A stretch of 53,772 nt of DNA from Clostridiales bacterium (GTDB lineage Bacteria; Bacillota; Clostridia; Christensenellales; CAG-138). The stretch lies in contig JAILRE010000037.1 of assembly GCA_024698505.1 (NCBI GenBank), positions 1 through 53,772 on the forward strand. The letters run 5' to 3'. The notes under the pieces were generated by a model. That model was not told the DNA's origin and searched no databases. It saw only the letters and a list, made by a program, of their open reading frames with translations. Both the position numbers and the translations under genes were made by a program. Positions 1-7,484 of the stretch are shown piece by piece (the first letter of the stretch is position 1; each line of letters begins with the position of its first letter).

Positions 1-333
1 TGAATCATCATTATGAAGGCATTCCGGCTTCCCGCAAAGGATGCCGTTTTCGCCGTTCTCCTTGGAATAATACATCACCGTTGGGCACAAGAAATGCGCT
101 GCGGCATACATACTTTCCGTCTCAGCAAAGGAGAACATATAATTGAAGCTGTTTTTATACCTGTTATCATAATCGACAGAGTATGTGGTGGTTATCCGGT
201 CGGTTTCATCCGGCCAACCAGTTGCCGTTGGCGATGCTGTTGTTTCCGGATCGACAGAAACTGCAGGCATTTGGCAGCCGGCGCAGAAAACTGCAATAAG
301 AGAAACTATCGCTGCTATTATCTTTTTCATCAT
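1..333 (-). CDS. lipoprotein, N-terminal part (runs off window)
   Basis: The reading frame is open from an ATG at 333 to the window edge, so only the first 111 codons are visible. The start has an AGGGGG ribosome site 6 nt upstream; a second in-frame ATG follows directly at 330. The protein begins with a Lys-Lys signal peptide and a lipobox ending in AGC (Cys about residue 20), then a Ser/Thr/Pro-rich linker. Near residues 95-107 it has a CGKPECLH motif of a kind I associate with surface lipoproteins of Clostridia of unknown function. It is probably anchored to the outer face of the membrane. A copy of the promoter-like element described at 413-433 lies 80 bp upstream. Function not known. Confidence 0.75.
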   Translation of the reverse strand, partial: MMKKIIAAIVSLIAVFCAGCQMPAVSVDPETTASPTATGWPDETDRITTTYSVDYDNRYKNSFNYMFSFAETESMYAAAHFLCPTVMYYSKENGENGILCGKPECLHNDDS

Positions 334-412
334 ATGATCCCCCTAATTTCTTCTTTACAATTTCTGGCGCTCATCAACTAAACCTAATGAGCACCAGAAA
401 AAAACAATGCAT

Positions 413-433
413 CAACACATAAAAGAGGCAAAC
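413..433 (-). promoter_or_regulatory. promoter-like element, copy F (GTTTGC-N9-GTGTTG)
   Basis: GTTTGC (428-433) and GTGTTG (413-418) are separated by 9 bp, the same halves and spacing as the copies at 1357-1384, 1499-1526 and 3328-3355. The upstream GTCCTC block is not conserved here. It sits between two small exported-protein genes and points at the lipoprotein gene starting at 333. Confidence 0.5.
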
Positions 434-448
434 ATCCAATTCTATGGA

Positions 449-874
449 TCAATTCATATTTGAGTATAAATACCCAAACGAGTCAATACCATACTCATAT
501 TTATAGTAGTACGGATCAAAACCAATTGTACCGCTCTTATATGTCCCCAACCCAATGCTTTCGTTGTCAGCATGTATTATTATTGTATGGGTTTTATTGA
601 TGTCCTTAACGGTAAGATAACCCCAACAATGAGAGCTTTCAGGATAATCGGGTTGAATGTAGGTTTCTGCAAAATCAAGGTTACATGCGATGAAGTTCGT
701 GCCCAAAGAAGTGCACTGTTCTGCATGCCCTCTATATCTCGTAACGAGCCCACCGGTATGCAATTCAGAATGGTTCACACTTGTGCTGTACGCCGACGCA
801 GGGAACGCGAAGCATACGGCAAAGATAACGCAGAGCGCCGCAGTCATGAGTTTCTTAAGTTTCTTGGTTTTCAT
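449..874 (-). CDS. small secreted protein
   Basis: A 141-aa protein with a clear signal peptide (Lys-rich start, hydrophobic core, probable cleavage after FAFPASA near residue 28). The mature part is about 113 aa, rich in Tyr, His and Thr, with a few Cys (EQCTS, IACN, SHCWG) and no membrane segment, so it is probably released. I do not recognise a family. Only a weak GAGATAAG ribosome site is present. The first 14 nt of the gene and its leader are repeated at 1221-1256. Upstream at 912-916 there is a GTCCC that may be a decayed copy of the promoter-like element. Confidence 0.65.
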   Translation of the reverse strand: MKTKKLKKLMTAALCVIFAVCFAFPASAYSTSVNHSELHTGGLVTRYRGHAEQCTSLGTNFIACNLDFAETYIQPDYPESSHCWGYLTVKDINKTHTIIIHADNESIGLGTYKSGTIGFDPYYYKYEYGIDSFGYLYSNMN

Positions 875-896
875 AATCTTATCTCATTGAATATTA
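861..896. repeat. 36-bp direct repeat, copy 1
   Basis: Positions 861-896 and 1221-1256 are the same at 35 of 36 bases and exactly 360 bp apart. The repeat covers the start codon and leader of the small secreted protein gene (449-874). Copy 2 leads only into a stop codon, so it is the relic of a duplicated gene start. Confidence 0.85.
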
Positions 897-954
897 TTAT
901 GTTGGAAGCACGGGACAAAATGATCGGGGAAAGGCTATGATTTAATACTGCGTG

Positions 955-1008
955 TTATCCGCTGCCGGTGTCCCCTGCAAAACTCCCGGCAAAAGATCCT
1001 CCTCTCAT
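955..1008 (-). pseudogene. 17-codon ORF, gene stub
   Basis: ATG at 1008 with GGGAGG 11 nt upstream reads MRGGSFAGSFAGDTGSG and stops. It follows a copy of the promoter-like element (1050-1076). It is too short to assign; I read it as what remains of a gene after deletion, though a true micropeptide cannot be excluded. Confidence 0.25.
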
Positions 1009-1049
1009 TTTGACCCGTACCTCCCGTGTGAATTTTTCTCTCTAATATA

Positions 1050-1076
1050 CAACACGTCAGGAGCCAAACTGAGGAC
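1050..1076 (-). promoter_or_regulatory. promoter-like element, copy B
   Basis: Reading the minus strand: GTCCTC (1071-1076), A, GTTTGG (1064-1069), an 8-bp gap, GTGTTG (1050-1055), then TATATT. One base shorter in the gap and one mismatch from the other copies. Confidence 0.5.
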
Positions 1077-1098
1077 AAAAAAATCAAATTATATTTTT

Positions 1099-1220
1099 TG
1101 GAGCTCTTGCCCGCGCCGTTTGCGCCCAATATCCCGTATATGTCGTTTTCAAAACGTGTACGAGAAGTGCGACAGCGCCTCCTTCTCACCGCAGCGCTTG
1201 GTCAGGTCGGAAAGCCTTAG
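1099..1220 (-). pseudogene. fragment of an ABC transporter ATP-binding protein
   Basis: The minus strand translates as LRLSDLTKRCGEKEALSHF followed, after a one-base frameshift near 1147, by ENDIYGILGANGAGKSS. This is the start of an ABC ATPase up to and including the Walker A motif (GANGAGKS). It has no start codon, is frameshifted and breaks off right after Walker A into unrelated AT-rich sequence, so it is a relic. The flanks are the 36-bp repeat on one side and a promoter-like element on the other. Confidence 0.8.
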
Positions 1221-1256
1221 TTCTTGGTTTTCATAATCTTATCTCATTGAGTATTA
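1221..1256. repeat. 36-bp direct repeat, copy 2
   Basis: Second copy of the repeat at 861-896. Here the minus-strand ATG AAA ACC AAG AAC is followed directly by TAA, so no gene is left behind it. Confidence 0.85.
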
Positions 1257-1331
1257 TACTTCGAAAAGGTCATTAAAAAACCTTTCGCTGCCATTCATCA
1301 GTCCATCCCTCCAATGGAGACGCTCTGCCAT
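1254..1331 (-). CDS. 25-aa small ORF behind a promoter-like element
   Basis: ATG at 1331 with AAGGTGAT 7 nt upstream encodes a 25-aa peptide beginning MAERLHWRDGLMNG and ending FFNDLFEV. It lies 25 bp downstream of promoter-like element D. There is no signal peptide. It may be a real small protein or a gene stub like the one at 955-1008; nothing in the sequence decides. Confidence 0.25.
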   Translation of the reverse strand: MAERLHWRDGLMNGSERFFNDLFEV

Positions 1332-1356
1332 AAACAAATCACCTTAGTCTATATCT

Positions 1357-1384
1357 AAACACATCAAATCAGCAAACCGGGGAC
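1357..1384 (-). promoter_or_regulatory. promoter-like element, copy D
   Basis: Minus strand: GTCCCC (1379-1384), G, GTTTGC (1372-1377), N9, GTGTTT (1357-1362). The spacing is identical to copies A and C. It precedes the 25-aa ORF at 1254-1331. Confidence 0.5.
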
Positions 1385-1392
1385 AAAAAAGG

Positions 1393-1421
1393 TTGAAGAT
1401 TATCTGATATTGTTATAAAAT
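1393..1421 (+). promoter_or_regulatory. sigma-A-type promoter for the ECF sigma gene
   Basis: TTGAAG (1393-1398), 17-bp spacer, TAAAAT (1416-1421). It lies 126 bp before the sigma gene and would give that gene a housekeeping promoter besides element A. Confidence 0.5.
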
Positions 1422-1498
1422 GTTCTCAGTTGTCAGAATAAAGCTGACGATGAGGACTTCGGACGATGATCCGCTTTCAGCGCGGTTTGGTTTTTCGT

Positions 1499-1526
1499 GT
1501 CCTCTGTTTGCTGAAATAATGTGTTG
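1499..1526 (+). promoter_or_regulatory. promoter-like element, copy A
   Basis: GTCCTC (1499-1504), T, GTTTGC (1506-1511), N9, GTGTTG (1521-1526), followed by TATAGT and the ribosome site of the ECF sigma gene. GTCCTC and GTGTT are 16 bp apart, a usual -35/-10 spacing for ECF sigma factors, so the sigma factor may read its own promoter; that is inference. Confidence 0.5.
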
Positions 1527-1547
1527 TATAGTTGGAGGGTACCGAAC

Positions 1548-2138
1548 ATGTTCGGCATGTTGGAATTCCTTGCTTTCATAGACGATGAGAACGAGCGGCG
1601 GCTCTTCGAGATGCTTTATTTGTCATACAGAAAGCAGATGCAGGCGGTAGCAAGGTCGATCCTTTCAAACGACGCTGACGCGGAGGATGCTGTCCACGAC
1701 GTGTTTTTAAAGCTTGCAAAAAGGTTCATGCCAACCATGATCGGCCTTGAGGATAAGTGCGACAGGAGAAACTATCTGCTTAAGACGGTCAAAAATACAG
1801 CTCTGAATATTAAAAGGGACCGCAAGCCGATCGTCGATCCATACGATCCGGCTATAAACGCTTTTGCCGCGAAAAATGCGGGAATAGATGACGATACTTT
1901 CATCAATACACTTTGCGATCATATAGAAAGTAAAAGGGTGATCGAGGCCATAAACAATCTTGATACCGTGTACAAGGATGTGCTCTATTATCATTTTGTT
2001 CTGGAGATGACCATTCCGCAGACCGCAATAGCGCTCGGCAGGAAGGAGCTGACGGTCAAGAAACAGCTCGTGAGAGGAAAGAAGCAGTTGCTTGATAAGC
2101 TGAAAACGGACGGAGGTGAATCAGATGTCGATGACTAA
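1548..2138 (+). CDS. RNA polymerase sigma factor, ECF/sigma-70 family
   Basis: A 196-aa protein with region 2 (about residues 25-85, including the SILSNDADAEDAVHDVFLKL stretch typical of sigma-70 region 2) and region 4 (about 125-185, a helix-turn-helix around TIPQTAIALGRKELTVKKQL). The start is the ATG at 1548 with GGAGGG 8 nt upstream; an in-frame GTG at 1521 is inside the promoter-like element and is unlikely. It overlaps the next gene, a single-TM protein, in the usual sigma/anti-sigma arrangement. It probably switches on a small regulon of exported proteins, possibly through the element repeated at five places between 413 and 3355. Confidence 0.85.
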   Translation: MFGMLEFLAFIDDENERRLFEMLYLSYRKQMQAVARSILSNDADAEDAVHDVFLKLAKRFMPTMIGLEDKCDRRNYLLKTVKNTALNIKRDRKPIVDPYDPAINAFAAKNAGIDDDTFINTLCDHIESKRVIEAINNLDTVYKDVLYYHFVLEMTIPQTAIALGRKELTVKKQLVRGKKQLLDKLKTDGGESDVDD

Positions 2139-2802
2139 GGCAGAGTTAATGAATGCGTTCAGGGACGCCGCTTGCGCTGAGTTTTCGGATTACTCACCTT
2201 ACGAATCCGACTACGGTTATGAGTTCTCCGATAAATTTGAGCGAAGGATGAAGCGCCTCATCAGGGCAGAGGGAAGACCGACTTGGCGCTTTTTCAACAC
2301 AAATCCGAGAAGGCTAGTTATTATCGCTGTCGTGATGCTCATGGCTTTGTTCGCCGTCGCCTGCTCCGTTCCGGAAATCAGGGAATCCATTGCCGGGTTC
2401 TTTGTGAGGATGTTTTCGGACCGTGCTCAAATCTCATCGTCTAATATCACAAAAACTATTATCGAGGAGCAATATGGACTTGATCCGATACCGGACGGTT
2501 TTTCAGTTTATAAATTTATAAATAGCCAAAACTACTCACGAATCGAATACCATAACAATGAAAGCGATGTAATTGTTCTGCATCAGTATGCTGATTTGAA
2601 TATAAGCTCAATAATAGATAATGAAGAAGAATACATAGAGTATTCAATAGATGAAACAGAAGTACTTGTCAGCTGTGGAAACGATTATTCAATGGCAGTT
2701 TGGATAGAAGATGGATATCTATTCTATTTGATTTATCCATCAACGGTTGAATTCGATGTTTTCATAACATGGATTGAATCGGTCAAGCCTGTTAGCCGCT
2801 AA
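2125..2802 (+). CDS. membrane-anchored putative anti-sigma partner (DUF4367-like)
   Basis: A 225-aa protein. Residues 1-65 are polar and would face the cytoplasm; a TM segment lies at about 72-92 (LVIIAVVMLMALFAVAC); the rest is extracellular. The C-terminal region, with DPIPDGFSVYKF and the pattern W-x-EDGYLFYLIYPS, resembles the DUF4367 extracellular domain found in partners of Clostridia sigma factors. The start at 2125 follows GGAGGTGA at a 5-nt gap and overlaps the sigma gene by 14 nt; an upstream in-frame GTG at 2116 lies in the ribosome site. No zinc-binding HxxxCxxC motif is visible, so the anti-sigma role rests on context. Confidence 0.7.
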   Translation: MSMTKAELMNAFRDAACAEFSDYSPYESDYGYEFSDKFERRMKRLIRAEGRPTWRFFNTNPRRLVIIAVVMLMALFAVACSVPEIRESIAGFFVRMFSDRAQISSSNITKTIIEEQYGLDPIPDGFSVYKFINSQNYSRIEYHNNESDVIVLHQYADLNISSIIDNEEEYIEYSIDETEVLVSCGNDYSMAVWIEDGYLFYLIYPSTVEFDVFITWIESVKPVSR

Positions 2803-2808
2803 AAAATG

Positions 2809-2844
2809 AGCCTTCCGCAATAGGAACGGAAGGCTAAGTTTTTT
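2809..2844 (+). terminator. rho-independent terminator
   Basis: AGCCTTCCG (2809-2817) pairs with CGGAAGGCT (2827-2835), followed by TTTTTT. An A-run on the left side lets it work for the convergent gene at 2843 as well. Confidence 0.85.
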
Positions 2845-3280
2845 AATATGTAACAGTGTTTGTACAGTTTATCACGTCAGACGCTCCTCCAGAGCCGGAT
2901 ACAGTATATGTGACCGTTATGCGGTAGGTTCCGGTATCACTTAATTGAAACTCAAAATAGTTTGAATAAAGATAATTGGTTGTTGAATCATGCCGAGTAT
3001 TGTTTGGGTAACCTATATTTACTCTTGTCCAAAAGATCAGCAATACCCTTTTCTCAACATAAAGATCTGCTTCTATTAAGGAAGTGATATTCTTTTTTCC
3101 GTCAACAGTAAGGGTGGAATGAAGCTTTCCAGTTGAAGTAACATAACTTGACAAATCTGCGTGAATAGTATTGTTCAGTGTTGTTGCTGCTTTTGCGGTT
3201 TTACAGTATCCGCATAGTGTCATAAACACCGTGCACAACAGGAGGATGAGACAAACGCCTCTTTTTTTTATTGAGATCAT
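2843..3280 (-). CDS. small secreted protein
   Basis: A 145-aa protein beginning MISIKKRG with a long hydrophobic signal peptide and probable cleavage after KTAKA (about residue 33). The mature part has a repeated beta-like character (SDTGTYRITVTYTVSGSGG near the C-terminus). I do not recognise a family. I chose the ATG at 3280, which has GAAGGGAG upstream; longer in-frame starts up to 3346 run through the promoter-like element at 3328-3355. It lies convergent to the sigma/anti-sigma pair and is a plausible member of their regulon. Confidence 0.65.
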   Translation of the reverse strand: MISIKKRGVCLILLLCTVFMTLCGYCKTAKAATTLNNTIHADLSSYVTSTGKLHSTLTVDGKKNITSLIEADLYVEKRVLLIFWTRVNIGYPNNTRHDSTTNYLYSNYFEFQLSDTGTYRITVTYTVSGSGGASDVINCTNTVTY

Positions 3281-3327
3281 AATAGATTCTCCCTTCATTT
3301 TTATGGATATCAAGCCCTTAACTGATA

Positions 3328-3355
3328 TAACACCTGAATAGCGCAAACAGAGGAC
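3328..3355 (-). promoter_or_regulatory. promoter-like element, copy C
   Basis: Minus strand: GTCCTC (3350-3355), T, GTTTGC (3343-3348), N9, GTGTTA (3328-3333). Block order and spacing equal copies A and D. It stands 47 bp before the start of the secreted protein gene at 2843-3280. Confidence 0.5.
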
Positions 3356-3571
3356 ATCACTTTAAAATATATTTTTATATGGATCAATTGTCATCTCTAT
3401 TGTTTCCCGCATTTTAAGAACAAGAATTTCGGGAAGGATGTTTCATAACCTTCAGGCATAAACTCTCTGAGAATATGACAGCAGACCGAATTCGTTTTGA
3501 CGAATGTGCGAATCATGTTTTTCTGGGATATGCGTGCGTTTTCTTATAAATCCGTTATGATGATTCGTACC

Positions 3572-3610
3572 AATAACAAAAGGGATAGCGGCGCTATCCC
3601 TTTTGTTATT
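3572..3610. terminator. bidirectional hairpin terminator or structured repeat
   Basis: Perfect 19-bp arms (3572-3590 and 3592-3610) around one central base. The arms are GC-rich inside and A-rich/T-rich outside (AAAAGGGATAGC), which is the form of a two-way rho-independent terminator. Confidence 0.6.
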
Positions 3611-3636
3611 CGAAAAAGTTCTTGGGCTTGGACCCC

Positions 3637-3763
3637 GAATTCGGCGTCGCCGAATTCTCAAGCGTTCCGCCGACGTCGGCTTGGATCAAGTCAAGATATG
3701 CGGAACGCGGGGTTCAGAGTCCCTTTACGAGCTTTACTTGGGTTCGACGCCCAAGTAAAGCTC
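3637..3763. repeat. row of inverted repeats
   Basis: Three further inverted repeats follow one another: GAATTCGGCG/CGCCGAATTC (3637-3646/3648-3657); GCGTTCCGC/GCGGAACGC (3662-3670/3700-3708) enclosing the palindrome GCCGACGTCGGC (3669-3680); and GAGCTTTACTTGGG/CCCAAGTAAAGCTC (3729-3742/3750-3763). All arms are exact. Confidence 0.8.
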
Positions 3764-4013
3764 CTTTCGTCCTTTGATCCTTTTTCAGTACCCCGGTGAT
3801 TGGCAAATCACGACTCAGAGCCGATAGTAGAAGTCAACACGGAATGAAACAGTAAGTCAAAAGAGCAACCTCCTGCACCCGCGGGTGCAGCTGTATCAAT
3901 ACTGTGGTTCATATAAACAGCGAGTATCGACAGCGGAATTAAGTCAACACTCGCTTTTCTTTTACCTGAAATCAATTATTCTCCCCCGGCGGGCGTCCTG
4001 AACGATGCTGCTT

Positions 4014-5477
4014 TCAAGATTCCCGGGCAAGTATTCGGTATACGAGCTCCATATCAAGCCCTTCGCGGACGGCGGAGGTGAGCTTATCGTACTGGGCTTC
4101 CTTATATGCCTTCGGGTCGAACGAGCCGAGGGAATCAAATGAGGCTCCCTTCTTTTCGCAGAGCGCGCGGAGCATTGTTTCGGCAACCCCGGCGGCGTCG
4201 AATATGCCGTGGACGTAGGAGCCGTAAGCGCAGCCTTGTGAGATCACGGGCACGAACTTCCCGCTCCTGCCCATGTGTATCTCGTAGCCCTCGTAAAAAA
4301 GGCCGTTGAGCGGAGCGAAAATGCCGGGGATATCGGTAAAAACGCCCTGCGTCCTGCGCTGCACCTTCTCGCCCTCGAATACCGTTTCGATGGGCAGGAG
4401 CCCCATTCCGGATATCTCCGTTATGCCCGAGGCTTCCACGCCGTCGGGGTCGGAGATACGCGTCCCGAGCATCTGATACCCGCCGCAGACGCCGAAAACG
4501 GGCGTATTGCGCGAAACGGCCTGCTTGATCCTCGCCTCAAGGCCGGATCCTCTCAGCCAGACGAGGTCGGATATGGTGCTCTTGGTGCCGGGAATGACGA
4601 TCAGATCCGGCTCGCCGAGTTCCGAAGGCCTTTCGACGTAGCGGACGGAGACGTTTTCAAAACGCTCGAACGGCGCAATATCGGTGAAATTGGATATGCG
4701 CGGGAGCTTTATCACGGCTATATCGACGAGCTTTGCGGCTGTGTTCCTCGTGAAGCGTTCCGAAAGGCTGTCCTCGTCGTCGATATCGACGTGTACGTAG
4801 GGTATCACGCCCGCGACCGGCACGCCGCAGAGGCGTTCGAGTATCTCGAGCCCCGGCTCGAGTATCTTCCTGTCGCCGCGGAACTTGTTGACGACGGTAC
4901 CCTTTATTCTGGCGCGTTCATCGGGCTCCAAAAGGGCGACCGTGCCGTAGAGCTGAGCGAAAACGCCGCCGCGGTCTATGTCGCCGACGAGCAGCACCGG
5001 CGCGTCGACCATCTTCGCAAGGCCCATATTGACGATATCCTCGGCCTTGAGGTTGATCTCGGCGGGGCTGCCCGCGCCCTCGATGACTATGATATCGTTC
5101 TCGGCCGCGAGGGAATCATAAGCCTCCATCACGGCGGGGATGAGCTCGCGCTTTCTTTTATAGTATTCCATTGCGCGCATATTGCCGATGGGTCTTCCGT
5201 TCACTATGACCTGCGAGCCGACGTCGGTGGTGGGCTTTAGGAGTATGGGGTTCATGCGGACGTCGGGCTCTATCCCGGCCGCTTCCGCCTGCACGACCTG
5301 AGCGCGGCCCATCTCGAAGCCGTCCCTCGTAATGAATGAGTTGAGCGCCATGTTCTGGCTCTTGAAGGGCGCCGCCTTATACCCGTCCTGCCTGAAAATT
5401 CGGCAGAGACCCGCGCAGAGGAGGCTCTTGCCGGCGTTCGACATCGTGCCCTGGATCATTATGTTTTTCGCTTTCAT
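4014..5477 (-). CDS. cobQ: adenosylcobyric acid (cobyric acid) synthase
   Basis: A 487-aa, full-length CobQ/CbiP. It amidates four side chains (b, d, e, g) of adenosylcobyrinic acid a,c-diamide using glutamine and ATP in the cytoplasm. The N-terminal half is a dethiobiotin-synthetase-like ATPase domain (GTMSNAGKS near residues 10-18, [21 protein letters not shown]). The C-terminal half is a class I glutamine amidotransferase with the nucleophile Cys in [12 protein letters not shown] (about 330) and the catalytic His in [10 protein letters not shown] (about 420). It is the last gene of the cobalamin operon; its start overlaps the end of cobD by 4 nt. Confidence 0.97.
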   Translation of the reverse strand: MKAKNIMIQGTMSNAGKSLLCAGLCRIFRQDGYKAAPFKSQNMALNSFITRDGFEMGRAQVVQAEAAGIEPDVRMNPILLKPTTDVGSQVIVNGRPIGNMRAMEYYKRKRELIPAVMEAYDSLAAENDIIVIEGAGSPAEINLKAEDIVNMGLAKMVDAPVLLVGDIDRGGVFAQLYGTVALLEPDERARIKGTVVNKFRGDRKILEPGLEILERLCGVPVAGVIPYVHVDIDDEDSLSERFTRNTAAKLVDIAVIKLPRISNFTDIAPFERFENVSVRYVERPSELGEPDLIVIPGTKSTISDLVWLRGSGLEARIKQAVSRNTPVFGVCGGYQMLGTRISDPDGVEASGITEISGMGLLPIETVFEGEKVQRRTQGVFTDIPGIFAPLNGLFYEGYEIHMGRSGKFVPVISQGCAYGSYVHGIFDAAGVAETMLRALCEKKGASFDSLGSFDPKAYKEAQYDKLTSAVREGLDMELVYRILARES

Positions 5478-6511
5478 ATGACCTCCTTTATCGCTTCGAG
5501 GAGGCTGTCGTTCTCCTCGGGCAGCTTCACGGCGATGCGGTAAAAGCCCTCCGCAAGACCGTGGAAATTCGCGCAGTTCCTTATCTTTATGCCCTTTTTA
5601 AGCAGGCGTTCGTCAAGCCCGGGCGCGGCCTTGACGAGCAGGAAATTGACGCCGGAATCGAAAACGGCGAGCCCGAGCTTTTTCAGCCCTTCCGCCATGC
5701 GCGGGCGTTCTTTTTTTATGAGCGCGCGGGTCCTTTCGAGGAATGCGGTCTCGGAAAGCGCCGCGATCCCCGCCTCCTGCGCGGCGGTCGACACGTTCCA
5801 AGGCTGCGCGGCGCGGGACAATCGGGAAAGGAGCCCCGAGTCGGCGCTGAGGCAGCAGCCCAGCCTGAGCCCCGCCATTCCGAAGCCCTTGGTGAACGCC
5901 TTTAGTATTATGACGTTGGGGTATTCATTAAGCTTGGGAACGAAGCTTATTGGCTCGTCGGCAAGATCCATGAAGCACTCGTCGAGGAATAGGCGGCAGT
6001 TTATGCCGCGGCACAGCTTTGCCGCTTCCGCGATCAGCCCCGGCTCCGCCTGCGCCCCCGTGGGGTTGTTGGGATTGCAGAGAAAGACGGCATCGGGTCT
6101 CGTTTCCCCAATAAAATCAAGTATATCCGCCGTCAGTCGGAAGCCGTTTTCCTCCTTGAGAAAAAACCTGTTCATCTGCGCTCCCGCAAGCGGAAGGGTG
6201 TATTCGGCGAAGGTCGGAGCAAGCTCGGCTACCCTTCCCGGTCTCTCCGCGAACGCGAACGAATAGATCAGCTCCGCCGCGCCCGCGCCGCAGAGGACGT
6301 ATTCATTCGGTACGCCCTCGCGCGCCGCTATGGCCTTCGTCAGCCTGCGGCAGTATGGGTCGGGGTAAACGGAAAGCCGATCGAGACAGGCCGATACCGC
6401 CGCCTTGACACCCTCGGGAGTGCCGAAGGGGTTGGTGTTGGCGGAAAAGTCGAGCGCGATATTTCCCTCATATACGTCCCCGCCGTGGGGATTTTCGGTT
6501 TTATAAAGCAT
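5474..6511 (-). CDS. cobD: L-threonine-O-3-phosphate decarboxylase (CobD/CobC-type)
   Basis: A 345-aa PLP enzyme of fold type I. It decarboxylates threonine phosphate to (R)-1-aminopropan-2-ol phosphate, the linker between the corrin ring and the nucleotide loop. The N-terminus has HGG and [12 protein letters not shown], typical of the family; CNPNNPTG (about 145-152) is the aminotransferase cofactor motif; the PLP lysine is in [16 protein letters not shown] (about 205-220). It overlaps cbiB, whose product uses its product, by 11 nt. Distinguished from histidinol-phosphate aminotransferase mainly by context. Confidence 0.93.
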   Translation of the reverse strand: MLYKTENPHGGDVYEGNIALDFSANTNPFGTPEGVKAAVSACLDRLSVYPDPYCRRLTKAIAAREGVPNEYVLCGAGAAELIYSFAFAERPGRVAELAPTFAEYTLPLAGAQMNRFFLKEENGFRLTADILDFIGETRPDAVFLCNPNNPTGAQAEPGLIAEAAKLCRGINCRLFLDECFMDLADEPISFVPKLNEYPNVIILKAFTKGFGMAGLRLGCCLSADSGLLSRLSRAAQPWNVSTAAQEAGIAALSETAFLERTRALIKKERPRMAEGLKKLGLAVFDSGVNFLLVKAAPGLDERLLKKGIKIRNCANFHGLAEGFYRIAVKLPEENDSLLEAIKEVI

Positions 6512-7484
6512 TTATCAGCACCTGTGCGGCAAGCCTCAGCCCGCAGAAAATGAGCAGAGCGAGAAAGGCCGTCATGAACATAATGCGGTTCGAGCGGGGA
6601 ATATCCTCGTTTTCGATCTCGCGCAGGGGATCGCCTATGAATTCCTTTTTGTGGAGCACGCCGTGGTAGTATGCGTCGCCCGCAAGGCGAAGGCCCAAAA
6701 GCCCCGCCATTACGGACTCGGTCTGCGCGGAATTGGGGCTCGCGTGCTTGTATCTGTCGCGGCGGAAGATCCGGGCCCCGTTTTTCAGACTGAAGCCGAG
6801 AACGCCTCCGCCAAGGAGCATGAGTATCGCGGATACCCTTGCGGGGATGAAGTTGAACACGTCGTCGAGCTTCGCAGGAACGAGGCCGAAGTCCTTATAC
6901 GGCGGCTCTGTGTAGCCGAGCATGGAATCCATCGTGTTGACAGCCTTGTAGAGCATGCCCAGGGGGCCTCCGCCTATCGCGAGGAATATGAGCGGCGCGA
7001 CGACGCCGTCGGAGGTGTTCTCCGCAACGGTCTCGACCGCGGCGCGCGCGATCCCCTTTTCGTCAAGCTTTTCGGTATCGCGTCCGACTATCATGGAGAC
7101 CGCCCGGCGCGACGCCGCGATATCGCCCGAATCAAGGGCTTTTTTAACCTTCATGCTCTCACGGCAAAGCGACCTTGCGGCAAGGCACTGCCAGCACATG
7201 ACGCTCTCGATGCCGAAGCCGAGCCACTTTGAAAAATGATAGCAAAGCATCAGTATCGCCGCGGGGACGAGGAACGCAAGCGACGCGACGATCGCCCACA
7301 GCGCGAAGCCCGCTGCGTTCTCCCCGCGCTTGGTCTTTGGGAATACGCGGCGAAGGAGCTTTTCGAGCGCTGAAACGAGCTTCCCCATCAGCACCACGGG
7401 ATGCGGGACAGAATGCGGATCGCCTATCAAAAAATCTATGAGCGCGCCTGCAGGCAGCGCGTATAACGACCAATACCCGAACAT
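6501..7484 (-). CDS. cbiB: adenosylcobinamide-phosphate synthase
   Basis: A 327-aa integral membrane protein, usual length for CbiB. It joins aminopropanol phosphate to adenosylcobyric acid. It starts with the family signature LPAGALIDFLIGDPHSVPHPVVLMG and carries VETVAENTSDGVVAPLIF and ALGGGPLGM-like loop (residues about 150-190), then an HASPNSAQTESVMAGLLGLRL segment. Four or five TM segments are visible. The start is the ATG at 7484, which overlaps the stop of the upstream gene by one base (TAATG); longer in-frame starts lie inside that gene. Confidence 0.95.
   Translation of the reverse strand: MFGYWSLYALPAGALIDFLIGDPHSVPHPVVLMGKLVSALEKLLRRVFPKTKRGENAAGFALWAIVASLAFLVPAAILMLCYHFSKWLGFGIESVMCWQCLAARSLCRESMKVKKALDSGDIAASRRAVSMIVGRDTEKLDEKGIARAAVETVAENTSDGVVAPLIFLAIGGGPLGMLYKAVNTMDSMLGYTEPPYKDFGLVPAKLDDVFNFIPARVSAILMLLGGGVLGFSLKNGARIFRRDRYKHASPNSAQTESVMAGLLGLRLAGDAYYHGVLHKKEFIGDPLREIENEDIPRSNRIMFMTAFLALLIFCGLRLAAQVLINAL

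Larger units (their letters stand above)
3360..3960. other. non-coding, palindrome-rich spacer
   Basis: No convincing gene is seen in this 600-bp stretch between the sigma region and the cobalamin operon. It holds several exact inverted repeats (listed separately), a perfect palindrome CTGCACCCGCGGGTGCAG at 3873-3890, and a direct repeat AAGTCAACAC at 3831-3840 and 3941-3950. The pair GCGAGT (3920-3925) / ACTCGC (3949-3954) could form a loose terminator for the cobalamin operon on the minus strand. Confidence 0.6.

Noticed and set aside
3401-3518. 39-codon minus-strand ORF beginning MIRTFVKTNS
   Set aside because: No ribosome site and no recognisable features; region is otherwise non-coding.
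3704-3763. tRNA-like T-arm sequences (GGGTTCAGAGTCCC, GGGTTCGACGCCC)
   Set aside because: No acceptor stem, D-arm or anticodon arm can be fitted around either; the second is simply the loop of a long inverted repeat.
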